Positions 27,121-36,538 of a stretch of 64,000 bases of DNA are shown piece by piece. Source of the DNA: Elusimicrobiota bacterium. GTDB lineage: Bacteria > Elusimicrobiota > Elusimicrobia > UBA1565 > UBA9628. The stretch's first letter is position 1; each line of letters begins with the position of its first letter. Position numbers and translations under genes: made by a program. The stretch lies in contig JACQAZ010000011.1 in NCBI GenBank assembly GCA_016194705.1, forward strand, positions 24,243 through 88,242. The letters are read 5' to 3'. The notes under the pieces were generated by a model. The model did no database searches, was not told where the DNA came from, and worked only from the letters and a program-made list of their open reading frames with translations.

Positions 27121-28230
27121 ATGTCCTTGTCTGCGGCTCTCCCGCTCGTTTTCCTTTCCTCGTTCGCGTCCGCCCAAACGGCGACGGTGACCGGAAGCTC
27201 GGCGACGCTCTCGTCTTACGAGGCCGCATCCTCGACCCAGACTCAGCGGATTGCGCTGCGCGGCGTGCACATGACGGGCTGGGGGGCCGGCTCGCCCAAG
27301 ATGCGCCGCCGCATGATCGCCGACCTCAAGGCCGCGCAGCTCAACGCCGTCGTCATCGCGCTCAAGGAGTTCGACGGCCGCATGTTCGTCAAGGGCGTCC
27401 CGTTGGCGCGCGAGGTCGGCTCCTACGTCAACGCGATCCCCGACCTGCCGCAGGCCGTCGGCGAGTTCAAGGCCGCCGGGCTCTACAGCGTCGGGCGCAT
27501 TGTCCTTTTCGCGGACGATCTGCTGGCGCGGCGCAGGCCCGACCTCGCGGTGCACGGCCCCGACGGCAAGCTCTGGACCAACTACAAGGGCGTGGCCTGG
27601 GTCGACCCCTACCGCAAAGAGGTCTGGGACTACGACATCGAGATCGCATCAAAGGCCGCCGCCGCCGGCTTCGACGAGATCCAGTTCGACTACATCCGAT
27701 TTCCCGCGGACGGCGACACCAATCTTTGCCGCTACTCGCGCGCCGACCACAGCCGCAAGACCGCGGCGGCGGCCCTCGTCGAGTTCTTGATCCTCGCTCG
27801 CGCTCGGCTCAAGCCCCTGGGGGTCAAGCTCTCAATCGCGGTCTTCGGGCTGACGACGACCGTCGACAACGGCATGGGGATCGGCCAGCATCTGGAGCGG
27901 ATGGCGGGCCTTGTCGACTTCGTCTCGCCGATGATGTACCCCTCGCATTATCACAAGGGCGAGTACGGCATTCCGAATCCAAATAAAGACCCCTACAAGA
28001 CGATCCACCTCGGCCTGCGCGACGCCTCCGAAAAGCTCGGCGCGCAGTCCTGGCAGCTCAGACCGTACTTCCAGGACTTCTCGCTGGGAGTCCGCTACGG
28101 CCCCGACAAGGTGCGCGCCCAGATTCTGGCCGCCAAGCGCGTGGGCGTCGAGAGCTGGATCCTCTGGAACCCTCAAAATCGCTATACTTGGTCAGCCGTC
28201 CCCAAAGAGGAAAACAATGAAAAAGATTAG
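27121..28230 (+). CDS. Secreted DUF4015-type putative glycoside hydrolase
   Basis: About 369 residues with signal peptide MSLSAALPLVFLSSFASAQ. The DUF4015 (GHL15-like TIM-barrel) hallmark GFDEIQFDYIRFPADGD is present, with GVHMTGWGAGSP near the start of the barrel, VDFVSPMMYPSHYHKGEYG, and RVGVESWILWNPQNRY at the end. The family is a predicted polysaccharide hydrolase without firm substrate. An in-frame GTG at 27115 overlaps the upstream stop; ATG 27121 gives a cleaner signal peptide. It overlaps the M16 gene by 14 bases. Confidence 0.82.
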   Translation: MSLSAALPLVFLSSFASAQTATVTGSSATLSSYEAASSTQTQRIALRGVHMTGWGAGSPKMRRRMIADLKAAQLNAVVIALKEFDGRMFVKGVPLAREVGSYVNAIPDLPQAVGEFKAAGLYSVGRIVLFADDLLARRRPDLAVHGPDGKLWTNYKGVAWVDPYRKEVWDYDIEIASKAAAAGFDEIQFDYIRFPADGDTNLCRYSRADHSRKTAAAALVEFLILARARLKPLGVKLSIAVFGLTTTVDNGMGIGQHLERMAGLVDFVSPMMYPSHYHKGEYGIPNPNKDPYKTIHLGLRDASEKLGAQSWQLRPYFQDFSLGVRYGPDKVRAQILAAKRVGVESWILWNPQNRYTWSAVPKEENNEKD

Positions 28231-29230
28231 CGCCCTGCTCCTTGCACTTGCCGTCGCGCCCGCTCTCGCAACCCCAAAGCCGGCGCGTCCGGCCGACTGG
28301 ATGCCCAAGGTCCCGGAGATCCTCGAGTTCCCGCTGCCTTCCGACACCATGGGGACGACCATCCATCGGCTTCCGAATGGACTGACAATCTATTTGAGTC
28401 CTAATCACGAGACCCCCCGCATCGCCGCCTGGATCGCCGTGCGGGCCGGCAGCAAGAACGACCCCGCCGACGCGCAGGGGCTCGCCCATTATCTTGAGCA
28501 CATGAACTTCAAGGGCAGCACGGCGCTCGGCACGCTCGACTACTCCAAGGAAAAGCCGCACCTCGACCGGATCACCAAGCTCTACGAGGACCACTTCAAG
28601 GCGAAGGACCCGGCCGAACGCGAGCGCCTCTACAAGGAGATCGACTCGGAGAACAAGGAAGCGTCCAAGTACGAGATCCCCAACGAAGTCGACAAGGTCT
28701 ATCGCGCGATGGGCTTCCGGGGCTTGAACGCCTTCACCTCCAACGAGGAGACGGTCTACATCGTCGACCTGCCCTCCAACCGCGCCGAGGCGTGGGCCAA
28801 GGTCGAGGCCGAGCGGTTCGCACATCCCGTCTACAGGCTTTTCCAGAGCGAGCTCGAGATCGTCTACGAAGAGAAGAACCGCACGATGGACAACAACGAG
28901 GAGATCCTCTACGAGGCGCTCAACAAGCAGCTCTACAAGAAGCATCCCTACGGCACCCAGACCACCATCGGCACGATCGAGGCGCTCAAGAACCCCTCGC
29001 TGGCGCACATGTACGAGTTCTTCGGCCGCTACTACCATCCCAACAACATGGCGATAGCCCTTTCCGGAGATTTCGACAGAGAGGCGATGCTGGCCCTGCT
29101 GACCAAGCACTTCGGAGCTTGGAAGCCGGTGCCGCTGCCTCAGCCGCAGGCCTGGCCGCTGCCCAGACCTAAGGGCCGCGAGTTCCTGGAGGTAAAGTAC
29201 AATTCCGAGGAGAAGGCCGTCATCGCCTAG
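28217..29230 (+). CDS. M16 zinc peptidase, N-terminal part (ends at in-frame TAG)
   Basis: Signal peptide MKKISALLLALAVAPALA, then an M16 peptidase catalytic domain. The inverted zinc motif HxxEH is in LAHYLEHMNFKGSTALG, the downstream glutamate in LNAFTSNEETVYIVDL, and the family arginine/asparagine region in LEIVYEEKNRTMDNNEE. The frame stops at TAG 29228-29230, but the sequence after it continues the same domain in the same frame (PTVPREHPDADALTV). So this is the first 337 residues of a protein of about 972. Alone it would lack the second half of the chamber. Confidence 0.75.
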   Translation: MKKISALLLALAVAPALATPKPARPADWMPKVPEILEFPLPSDTMGTTIHRLPNGLTIYLSPNHETPRIAAWIAVRAGSKNDPADAQGLAHYLEHMNFKGSTALGTLDYSKEKPHLDRITKLYEDHFKAKDPAERERLYKEIDSENKEASKYEIPNEVDKVYRAMGFRGLNAFTSNEETVYIVDLPSNRAEAWAKVEAERFAHPVYRLFQSELEIVYEEKNRTMDNNEEILYEALNKQLYKKHPYGTQTTIGTIEALKNPSLAHMYEFFGRYYHPNNMAIALSGDFDREAMLALLTKHFGAWKPVPLPQPQAWPLPRPKGREFLEVKYNSEEKAVIA

Positions 29231-29275
29231 CCGACGGTCCCGCGCGAACACCCCGACGCCGACGCCCTGACGGTC

Positions 29276-31135
29276 ATGGACATGCTGATGGACAACTCGG
29301 TGGCGGGACTCATCAACCTCGACCTCGCGCAGGCTCAGAAGGTCAAGGCCGCCGGCACCGGGATCACCTTCTACAACGAGGCCGGCGACTGGGGCGTCTG
29401 GGCCGTGCCCAAGCGCGGCCAGAAGCTCGAGGAGGCCGAGGCCCTCTTGGTGGGCGAGATCGACAAGCTCAAGTCCGGCGGCTTCACCGCCGACGACATC
29501 AAGGCCGTGATGACCAACTACGAGGCCGGCGACAAGGCCAAGCTTGAGTCCAACGAGGCGCGCGTCGCGCAGATGGCCGACTCGTTCGTGCATTTCGAGC
29601 CCTGGCCCGCTACGATCGGACGCCTCGAGCGCCTGCGCCGCGTGACCAAGGACGACGTCGTCAGGGTCGCCAAAAAATACCTCGGAGCCGACCGCGTCGT
29701 CGGCTTTCGGCGCGACGCCAAGCCCGAGATTCCGAACATCGCCAAGCCCTCCTTCACCAAGATCGAACTCGATCCCTCGCGCGAATCGGCGATGGCCAAG
29801 GAGATCCTAGCGATTCCCGCGGCGAAGCTCGAGCCGCGCTGGCTCGAGGCGGGTCGGGACTATAAAGTGTCGGAGCTGCCCTTCGGGAAGATCTACGCGG
29901 CGAAGAATCCTTTCAACGACTTGTTTCAGCTGACCTGGACGTTCGAGCGCGGCCGCCGGCACGAGCGCGGCCTCTGCGCGGCGCTCAACCTGCTGGAGCT
30001 TTCAGGCGCGGGAGACCTGTCCGCCGATCAATTCAAGAAAAAGCTCTTCAGCCTCGGGTCGTCGTTAAGCTACGGCTGCGGCGAGTGGGAGTCCAGCGTC
30101 TCGCTTTCAGGCCTCAACGAGAACCTCTGGGCCTCGCTCCAGCTCATGAAGGAGCGCTTCGCCAGACCCAATATCGAGCCCGACATGCTCAAGAAGATGG
30201 TCGACGTCCAGATAGGCGCCCATGCCGACACCAAGAAGGACCCCGAAGCGGTCTACGGAGCCCTGGGCGAGTTCACGATGAAGGGCAAGGACAGCCCCGT
30301 CCTCAACGAGCTCTCGGACAAGGAGCTGCTAAGCCTCAATGAGGCCGACCTCCGTGCGCTCATGAAGGACTTCATGGACTTCAAGCGCCGCACGGCCTAT
30401 GTCGGCAACCGCGAGCCCGGAGAGCTCGCCAAACTCCTCGACGAGCCCGGCAAAGCCTACGCGGCGACCGCGGCGCACACGCCGGAGCGCTTCGAGAAGC
30501 CCTCAAAGCCCAAGGTGGTGTTCGCGCACCGCGACATGGTCCAGGCTCAGGTCGGCGTCTTCGCGGCCGACGAGATCCTCGATCCCGCGCACGTGGTCGA
30601 CTACACCTTTTACCGCCAGTACTTGGGCGGCGACATGAGCGCGGTGCTCTTCCAAGAGATCCGCGAGGCCCGCTCGCTGGCCTACGCGACCTGGGGAGGC
30701 TACAATTACGCGTCGCACAAGGACGACGAGAACTTCGTCTATGGCGGCCTGGGCTGCCAGTTCGACAAGACCGTCGAGGCGACGACCTTGCTCCGCGACC
30801 TCGTCAAATCGCCGCCCTGGTCCGACAAGCGCTTCACGGAGACCTCCAAAGCCATCGAGGAGAACTACCGAACCAATCCGATTCCCTTCCGAATGATCCC
30901 GAATACCTTGATGAACTGGGAGGACCAGGGGATCTCCGGCGGCGATCCGCGGCCGGGGCGCTTCAAGAGGGTCCTGTCCTATCGACTCGACGATCTCAAG
31001 GCCTTCGCGGGGCGCTTCCCCGGCAAGGCCATGAGCGTCTACATCCTGGGCAGCAAGGACAAGGTCGACTTGGCGGGCGTCAAGAGGCTTGGCGATTTCG
31101 AAGAAAAGACGCTCGAGCAGATCTTCCCTTATTGA
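29276..31135 (+). CDS. M16 zinc peptidase, C-terminal part
   Basis: Same frame as the gene ending at 29230; homologous sequence resumes directly after the TAG, and the first ATG is 29276. It carries the end of the first M16 unit (SVAGLINLDLAQAQKVKAAG) and the second M16 pair (LDPAHVVDYTF-type region as EILDPAHVVDYTFYRQYLGG, and FQEIREARSLAYATWGGYNY). It has no signal peptide, so if translated separately it would stay in the cytoplasm, which argues for a broken single gene. The stop overlaps convergent 31129. Confidence 0.7.
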   Translation: MDMLMDNSVAGLINLDLAQAQKVKAAGTGITFYNEAGDWGVWAVPKRGQKLEEAEALLVGEIDKLKSGGFTADDIKAVMTNYEAGDKAKLESNEARVAQMADSFVHFEPWPATIGRLERLRRVTKDDVVRVAKKYLGADRVVGFRRDAKPEIPNIAKPSFTKIELDPSRESAMAKEILAIPAAKLEPRWLEAGRDYKVSELPFGKIYAAKNPFNDLFQLTWTFERGRRHERGLCAALNLLELSGAGDLSADQFKKKLFSLGSSLSYGCGEWESSVSLSGLNENLWASLQLMKERFARPNIEPDMLKKMVDVQIGAHADTKKDPEAVYGALGEFTMKGKDSPVLNELSDKELLSLNEADLRALMKDFMDFKRRTAYVGNREPGELAKLLDEPGKAYAATAAHTPERFEKPSKPKVVFAHRDMVQAQVGVFAADEILDPAHVVDYTFYRQYLGGDMSAVLFQEIREARSLAYATWGGYNYASHKDDENFVYGGLGCQFDKTVEATTLLRDLVKSPPWSDKRFTETSKAIEENYRTNPIPFRMIPNTLMNWEDQGISGGDPRPGRFKRVLSYRLDDLKAFAGRFPGKAMSVYILGSKDKVDLAGVKRLGDFEEKTLEQIFPY

Positions 31136-32169
31136 GGAATGGCCTTCAGGGCTTCGAGCAGCTTGGGGTCGCCCGGAAAGCGCTCGAGTGCGGCCTCGAG
31201 CATGTGGCGGGCCTCTCCGGGGCGGCCGAGCTTGAGCAGGGCTTTGGCGCCGGTCAGCGGGAAAGACTTTTCCTCGGGATGCCGCGCGATCGCCTTGCGG
31301 CACATCGCGGCGAGTTCGTCGTGGCGGCCGGTCCGGCCGTAGATCGCCGCCAAGGCGATCCAAGCCGAGGTCTGCCCGCCTTCCTTTAATAGCCACTCGC
31401 ACAGGGCCTCGGCCTCTCCGAACATCTGGAAGCTGATCAGCGAACAGAGGAGGTCCTCGACATAGGTCTCGGCGGAGCCGTCGCCGCTTTGCCCCAGATA
31501 GCGCAGGACTTGGAGAAAGTGCCGGCACGGCATCCAGACCGGCCCGCTCGACATCGGCAGGCGGACCAGGCGCCGGGCGTCTTCGGGAGTGAACCGCCCG
31601 GCCTCGGGCAGACAGAGCAGCCGCGCGTTGTGGTCCTGGGGCCCCGTGTCGATCTTGCCGAAGACCAGCCTAATGCCCATCGGCAAGGTGAGCTTGGCCA
31701 CCGGCATCTCAAAGAGCTCGGGTTTGTCTTCCGGCAATTTCCCCTCGGCCAAGGTCCGGACCTCGGACCAGGCCAAGCTCACGCCGCGCTCGGCGCTCTG
31801 GTGCAGGCGGATGCCGGCGAAGCACTTCACGCCGCGCAGCATCCCGAAGACCGCGCCCGGCTTGTGGCCCATCCAAAGGAATTCCTTGCCCTTGGGCGCC
31901 TTGAGCCGCCGGGCGGAGACGAAGCCCGAGACCGAGTCCTTCGAGGGGAACACCGGCACCCAGACGCCCCCCATCTCGGCGTCCTTGTCGGCCCAGATCG
32001 GAAAGGTGTCGTTGGCGCGAGAGACGCGCACCGACTGCTCCTCGGCGATCGGCTCGTCGAGGGTCAGCAAGTAGGTCTCGGAGCGCAGCAGCTCGCGGTA
32101 AAGCTTGACGCGGCTATTGCGGGGGTGGTCGCAGGCCTGACGGATCAAGTGCTCGAGCGTCTCGACCAT
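31129..32169 (-). CDS. SseB-like/TPR protein
   Basis: 346-residue cytoplasmic protein. The N-terminal part resembles the SseB N-terminal domain (LYRELLRSETYLLTLDEP, and VWVPVFPSKDSVSGFVSARR). The last 100 residues form TPR-like helices (TSAWIALAAIYGRTGRHDEL, FPLTGAKALLKLGRPGEARH). SseB domains occur in secretion-enhancing and immunity-type proteins, but the role here is unknown. It has a consensus promoter whose -10 ends six bases before the ATG, hence probably a leaderless mRNA. Confidence 0.7.
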   Translation of the reverse strand: MVETLEHLIRQACDHPRNSRVKLYRELLRSETYLLTLDEPIAEEQSVRVSRANDTFPIWADKDAEMGGVWVPVFPSKDSVSGFVSARRLKAPKGKEFLWMGHKPGAVFGMLRGVKCFAGIRLHQSAERGVSLAWSEVRTLAEGKLPEDKPELFEMPVAKLTLPMGIRLVFGKIDTGPQDHNARLLCLPEAGRFTPEDARRLVRLPMSSGPVWMPCRHFLQVLRYLGQSGDGSAETYVEDLLCSLISFQMFGEAEALCEWLLKEGGQTSAWIALAAIYGRTGRHDELAAMCRKAIARHPEEKSFPLTGAKALLKLGRPGEARHMLEAALERFPGDPKLLEALKAIPQ

Positions 32170-32175
32170 AACGGC

Positions 32176-32204
32176 AGGTTAGCTCGGCGACGGCCGAGTG
32201 TCAA
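32176..32204 (-). promoter_or_regulatory. Promoter of the SseB-like gene (leaderless type)
   Basis: Minus strand: consensus TTGACA (32199-32204), 17 bases, TAACCT (32176-32181), six bases to the ATG at 32169. Confidence 0.7.
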
Positions 32205-32240
32205 GGCCCAATCGCGGCCTCAGGGAAGCCCCGAAAATGG

Positions 32241-32246
32241 CATAAT
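32241..32246 (+). promoter_or_regulatory. -10 box of def (leaderless type)
   Basis: CATAAT ends six bases before the GTG start of def. No good -35 is visible at 16-18 bases. Confidence 0.5.
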
Positions 32247-32252
32247 CGGCCC

Positions 32253-32774
32253 GTGACCACGATCGTGGGAGTCCCCATCCGCAAGGTGGTGCGCTTGGGT
32301 CATCCCGTTTTGCGCGCGCCCGCGCGGCACCTGACTCCGAAGGAGATCGCAGCGCCCGAGGTCCAGCGCCTCATCGAGGAGATGGCCGCCTCGATGGTCG
32401 AGTACGAGGGCGTCGGCATCGCAGCGCCCCAGGTCGGCGAGGGCGTGAGCCTATTCCTGATGGGCCTGGCCGAGGGCAGCCCGCGCCACAAGCAGGGCAT
32501 TCCTCTCACCGTGGTCTTCAATCCCGTCGTCGAGTTCGTCGGCCGCGAGACCGCGCTCGACTACGAAGGGTGCCTGAGCGCGCCGGGCCTGCGCGGCCAG
32601 GTCGAACGCGCCAAAGCCCTCGAGCTCTCCGGCCTCGATCATAAAGGAAAGGCGTTCACGAAGTCCTACGAGGGCTTCCCCGCGCGCGTGGTCCAGCACG
32701 AGACCGACCACTTGAACGGCCTGGTCTATCTCGACCGCATGAAGGGCCTCAAGACCCTGGGCTACATCGACTAA
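32253..32774 (+). CDS. def: Peptide deformylase
   Basis: Removes the N-formyl group from nascent proteins. The 173 residues contain the three family motifs: GVGIAAPQVG (motif 1), YEGCLSAPGLRG (motif 2, metal cysteine) and VQHETDHLNG (motif 3, HExxH-like). The start is GTG, six bases after a -10 hexamer and without a Shine-Dalgarno. The next gene starts four bases after its stop. Confidence 0.95.
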   Translation: MTTIVGVPIRKVVRLGHPVLRAPARHLTPKEIAAPEVQRLIEEMAASMVEYEGVGIAAPQVGEGVSLFLMGLAEGSPRHKQGIPLTVVFNPVVEFVGRETALDYEGCLSAPGLRGQVERAKALELSGLDHKGKAFTKSYEGFPARVVQHETDHLNGLVYLDRMKGLKTLGYID

Positions 32775-32777
32775 GCC

Positions 32778-34598
32778 ATGAAGACCGCGCGCACCGCCGC
32801 CCTGCAGGCCCTTTGCGGCGCCTTTTTCGGCTACATGATCTCCGCGATCCTGACCGCGATCGCGATCCCCAACTTCTCTGACCTGCCGGTGCCTCTGTCG
32901 GTCGCCGACGACATGGCCAAGGTCTCGCGCTTCGCGGAGTCGGCCGTGATAATAAACGGCCAAGCGTTGGCCTTGCTGGGACTGCTCGTCCTCATCGCCT
33001 CGTGGTGCATGACCGCCCGCGGCCTCAATGCGCACCTGCCTGCGTTCCCGTTCCTGAAAGCCCCGAGGCCGGGGCTGGCCTGGATCGCGGTCCTGTTCTC
33101 CGGAGCGGCCGTCGCCGCCGGGGCATGGGCCGGCCTCAACTGGGGCAGCCAGGACTTCATCAAGGTTCCCGCGCTGGGAGAAACCGGCCCGAGGCTTTTC
33201 GAAACGCTCGCCGTGGCGGCCGTCGGGGGCGCGGCCGGATGGCTCATCATCTCGGCCGCGGGCTGGGCGGGAGAGCTCACGGCGTGGCGCGCGCCTTGGT
33301 CCGGGGCCGACGCCTCGTGGCTGAGGACCGCGAAGTTCGGGGCCTGCTTTGGACTGATCATGTGCGCCGGCAGCGTGGCGGTCAACAAGCTGTTTATGTT
33401 CCTTTTTGCGTACAACGTAGAGGTCTGGCATCCGGCCTCTGATATCCGGTTCGCGCCCGCGGTGACGAACTTCGCGCTCGCGATCGCCCTCGGCGCGCCC
33501 GCGGCCGTCGCCGGCTGGAGCCTGGCCTGGGCGCTGTCCGCCGAGCGCCTTGACCGAGAAGAGCGGCTCGTGCGCTGCGTTCCCGGCCTTGCCGCCGCGG
33601 CCATACCGGCTCTCGTGGGACTCGTCCTCTGGATCAACGCGGTTCAGTCGCACGATTGGCGAGCCGGAGGGCTTGCCGCGGCGGCGAATCTCCCCGACAA
33701 AGGCGCGGCGCCCTTGACCGCGGTCGCTTTGGGCTACAATGTCAAGCCCCATCTCTTCATCAAGCCCTGGCAGACCACCGCCCGATTTTCGGGCTGGACC
33801 TTTTCCGGAGAGATCGCCGCCACCGAGGCGAACGCCGACGCCCTGCTCCGCTTCCTTGGCGGCCGAGGCAGGACAAGCCGCTATCGGAAAGCGGCGATCG
33901 AAGCCGTCCTCCACGATTACGCCGTCTTATGGGCTCCCGACAAGGCCTTCGCGGCCGTCAAGACACTGGAGAAGGACTACGACCTGCCCTTCATCGACAT
34001 CATGCTCGAGCGAGCGAGCCTGGTCTGGACCGCGCCGATCACGCCGGAGAACCGAACGCGGCTCGAGACCCTCTCCGATCCCAAGGTCTACCGGCTGCGC
34101 GGAAAATACGCCCTCAATCTCTCGAAGGCGTGGCTGCGCTTCGGAGACCTCGCGCGCGCCAGGCAATGGCTCGAGACCGCCAAGGCCACGGGCGTAGCCG
34201 CCGACGACCTCAAATCCTACTCCGTCCCCGCGGCGGCGCCGCTGGTCGACGGGACGGTACGGGGCCGCATCGCGCTCACGGGACGGGCGGGCCGCGCGAT
34301 CCAGATCGGCTTGTTCTCGGTCCCTGAGGGAAGCGCGACGGCCGACGCCCCGTCTCATTCCTCGATCGTCTTGACCCGGCTTGCCGGCTCCCAGTGGGCG
34401 GGCAAGGACGGCTCCTTCCGTTTCGAACATCTCTCGCAGGGACGCTACTACCTCTGCCTGCTCGCGTCCTCCGAACTGCTTCCGCCCGACGGCAAGGGCT
34501 TGAACGCGGCCAACAATCCCGGCGTCATCTCGCTCGACCGCGCCCGTCCGCGCTTCGACGCGGGGACCATCGCCCTGACGGTCTCGCCCGGCCGGTAG
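32778..34598 (+). CDS. Large multi-span membrane protein, unknown
   Basis: 606 residues; not recognised. The first 300 residues hold about six to seven hydrophobic spans, e.g. LCGAFFGYMISAILTAIAI, ALALLGLLVLIASWCM, GLAWIAVLFSGAAVAAGAWA and AAAAIPALVGLVLWINAV. The rest is soluble: helical repeats that may be TPR-like (RARQWLETAKATGVAADDLK), then a small beta domain (GTVRGRIALTGRAGRAIQIG; GSFRFEHLSQGRYYLCLL), similar to Cna-B/carboxypeptidase-regulatory folds. It lies in a plus-strand run with def and the GT-C-like gene. Confidence 0.6.
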   Translation: MKTARTAALQALCGAFFGYMISAILTAIAIPNFSDLPVPLSVADDMAKVSRFAESAVIINGQALALLGLLVLIASWCMTARGLNAHLPAFPFLKAPRPGLAWIAVLFSGAAVAAGAWAGLNWGSQDFIKVPALGETGPRLFETLAVAAVGGAAGWLIISAAGWAGELTAWRAPWSGADASWLRTAKFGACFGLIMCAGSVAVNKLFMFLFAYNVEVWHPASDIRFAPAVTNFALAIALGAPAAVAGWSLAWALSAERLDREERLVRCVPGLAAAAIPALVGLVLWINAVQSHDWRAGGLAAAANLPDKGAAPLTAVALGYNVKPHLFIKPWQTTARFSGWTFSGEIAATEANADALLRFLGGRGRTSRYRKAAIEAVLHDYAVLWAPDKAFAAVKTLEKDYDLPFIDIMLERASLVWTAPITPENRTRLETLSDPKVYRLRGKYALNLSKAWLRFGDLARARQWLETAKATGVAADDLKSYSVPAAAPLVDGTVRGRIALTGRAGRAIQIGLFSVPEGSATADAPSHSSIVLTRLAGSQWAGKDGSFRFEHLSQGRYYLCLLASSELLPPDGKGLNAANNPGVISLDRARPRFDAGTIALTVSPGR

Positions 34599-35753
34599 GT
34601 GCCGGCGATGAGAGTCCGGGCCAAGCTCACCGGAATCATCGCGCTCCAACTCGTCCTCGGTTCGGTCTACGCGCGGCGCGTCGCGCTCTTCAACGCCCCC
34701 GACGAGCAGGCGCATTTTGCCTACGCCGAGTTCATCGCGCGCAACGGCAGACTGCCCGTGGCCGAGGGCGAACGCCTGCGCGAAGCCGTGCAGCCGCCGC
34801 TCTATTACCTGCTGGCGGCCGCCGTCGACTGGAGCTTGCGCGCCTGGCCGCTGGAGTCGAGGGTGCTGGCCCTGCGCTTGCAGAATGTCCTGCTCGGCGC
34901 GCTCAACGTCTGTCTGATCTTTCTCTTGCTCAGACGCGTGGCGGATGATGAGACCGCGCTCGCCGGCACGGCGTTCTCTGCGCTCCTTCCGCAGTACCTT
35001 TTCATCAGCGCGAGCGCGACCAACGACGTCCTCGCCGACCTGCTCTCCACCCTCATCCTTTATCTGGGGCTCCTCGGCCTCGAGGAGCGGCGCCCGCGCT
35101 GGTGGCCGTGGGCCGCGGGAGCGGCGCTGGGCTTCGGATTCCTGGCCAAGCTCACCGTGCTCGGGCCCGCGCTGGCCTTCGCCGCGGTGCTGGCGGCGCG
35201 GCGCAAACGCGGGCTCGCCGTTCCTTTGGGCTTGGGAGCTTGGGGCTTCGCGTTGACCGCGGCGCGCAATCTCACGCTCTACGGGGACCTCTCGGGCGAA
35301 CGCGCGATGAACGGCTTCGAGTCGCCCATGCTGTGGAGCGAGCTCGGCTCTTGGTGCGTCACGCTCTTCAAGAGCTTCTGGGGCCTCTTCGCGTGGATGG
35401 CCTCTCCGTTGCCCGGACCGGTCTACTGGATATTGGCGGCGGTCTGCGCGGCTTGCGCGGCCGGCTTCGTCGCGTGGGCGCGCCGGGAGAAATCCGGCGT
35501 CGAGCCCGGCGTCGCCCTGCTGCTCGCCGCCGCGACGCTGGTCTTCCTCCAGACCTTTTATCACGGCTTCCTTCATACGCGCCAACCGCAGGGCCGCTTC
35601 TTGTTCCCGGCCCTGGCTTCGCTCTCCTTTGGCGCCGCGCAGGGCGGGCGCCATTGGACGCGCAGCCTCCCCTCTCGATGGAAGATGCCGGCGATGACGG
35701 CCCTCCTCGCGGGCCTCGCCGCGCTTCAAGCCTTCAGCCTCAGAGCGCTCTGA
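34599..35753 (+). CDS. GT-C-like polytopic membrane protein (DUF2142/PMT type)
   Basis: 384-residue multi-span protein. The first loop after helix 1 reads ALFNAPDEQAHFAYAEFIAR, carrying the acidic DE motif of GT-C glycosyltransferases, and AVQPPLYYLLAAAVDWSL matches the PPLYY motif of DUF2142/PMT-like proteins. Around nine further spans follow. It probably transfers a sugar from a lipid-linked donor outside the membrane; the acceptor is unknown. GTG 34599 follows the upstream stop directly; ATG 34608 is an equally possible start. Confidence 0.65.
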   Translation: MPAMRVRAKLTGIIALQLVLGSVYARRVALFNAPDEQAHFAYAEFIARNGRLPVAEGERLREAVQPPLYYLLAAAVDWSLRAWPLESRVLALRLQNVLLGALNVCLIFLLLRRVADDETALAGTAFSALLPQYLFISASATNDVLADLLSTLILYLGLLGLEERRPRWWPWAAGAALGFGFLAKLTVLGPALAFAAVLAARRKRGLAVPLGLGAWGFALTAARNLTLYGDLSGERAMNGFESPMLWSELGSWCVTLFKSFWGLFAWMASPLPGPVYWILAAVCAACAAGFVAWARREKSGVEPGVALLLAAATLVFLQTFYHGFLHTRQPQGRFLFPALASLSFGAAQGGRHWTRSLPSRWKMPAMTALLAGLAALQAFSLRAL

Positions 35754-35767
35754 GGTCTCGTCCCAGC

Positions 35768-35809
35768 ATTGTCAATTTTTCTAGCCATATGTCCAGAAAA
35801 GTTGACAAT
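35768..35809 (+). repeat. Long intergenic palindrome, copy B
   Basis: 42-base imperfect palindrome; 17 of 21 arm positions pair (ATTGTCAA at 35768-35775 with TTGACAAT at 35802-35809, TTTTCT with AGAAAA). Its first 24 bases equal 14321-14344 of copy A. It sits 15 bases after the GT-C-like gene. Confidence 0.7.
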
Positions 35810-35938
35810 CCTGGCGGGGGGTCAGTAGGCCTGTGAAGAGGACCAAAAAATAGGGGCACAGAGCGAGTTTTTTCCCCTGGCGCATTTTTCGCTCCCCTGT
35901 TATACTGCCGATGGAGCCCGGTCCCGAGGCCGATCCAC

Positions 35939-36535
35939 ATGTCCAAGTCAGACGCGCGCGCCGTGTCGATGGGGATTCTTTTGCTTTCCTGCCCGCTGTA
36001 CGCGCGCTCCACCATCGTCCAAGAGCACGAGGACCTCGTCGAGGCCGCCGACAGCGCGACTCAGGAAGCCCGCAAGGAAGGCGGAGAGCTCAAGGCTCGC
36101 AAGGAGAGCGAGACGCAAACGAAGATCGAGCCCGCCTGCTCCGCCGAGAAAAAGGCTTACGCGCAGCGAGGCCTCGAGCTCTCGCTGCTGACCCCCGTGA
36201 ACTTCACGGGCAGCGCCGACAAATACGCCTCCGCCAAGGACGCCGCCACCCGGGCGCGTGATCTCGCGACCAACGAGCTCGTGCGCTGCGCCCGCGAGGC
36301 GGCCAAGGCCAAGGATGTCTGCGCGAGGGAGTTCAAGGCCCTGGACCGCGCCGAAGCCTCCTACAACGACCCTGGTCTCAAGGACGCCGACGGCGCGCTG
36401 CTGCGCCGCGCCTCGCGCGCCGCCGAGAATCTCGAGCTTTGCTTCTCCGTCAACGACATCGCCGTTCCCAAGGGCTTCGTTTCCAAGGACCGCTACCGCT
36501 GGGCGCAAGCGGCCGGCGAGGAAGTGGTAAAATGA
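35939..36535 (+). CDS. Secreted helical protein, unknown
   Basis: 198 residues with a signal-like N-terminus (AVSMGILLLSCPLYARS), then a charged, helix-prone region rich in Ala, Lys and Glu (ADSATQEARKEGGELKARKE) and several spaced cysteines (EPACSAEKKAY, VRCAREAAKAKDVCAREF, LELCFSVND). No homologue is recognised. A TATACT at 35901-35906 is a candidate -10 box, giving a leader of about 26 bases. It is first in the run with the ABC exporter genes, so it may be an accessory of that exporter. Confidence 0.65.
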   Translation: MSKSDARAVSMGILLLSCPLYARSTIVQEHEDLVEAADSATQEARKEGGELKARKESETQTKIEPACSAEKKAYAQRGLELSLLTPVNFTGSADKYASAKDAATRARDLATNELVRCAREAAKAKDVCAREFKALDRAEASYNDPGLKDADGALLRRASRAAENLELCFSVNDIAVPKGFVSKDRYRWAQAAGEEVVK

Positions 36536-36538
36536 GCC

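Noticed and set aside
28217..31135. TAG in the M16 gene read as pyrrolysine
   Set aside because: TAG ends many ordinary genes here, no pyl genes are visible, and M16 peptidases are not known Pyl proteins.
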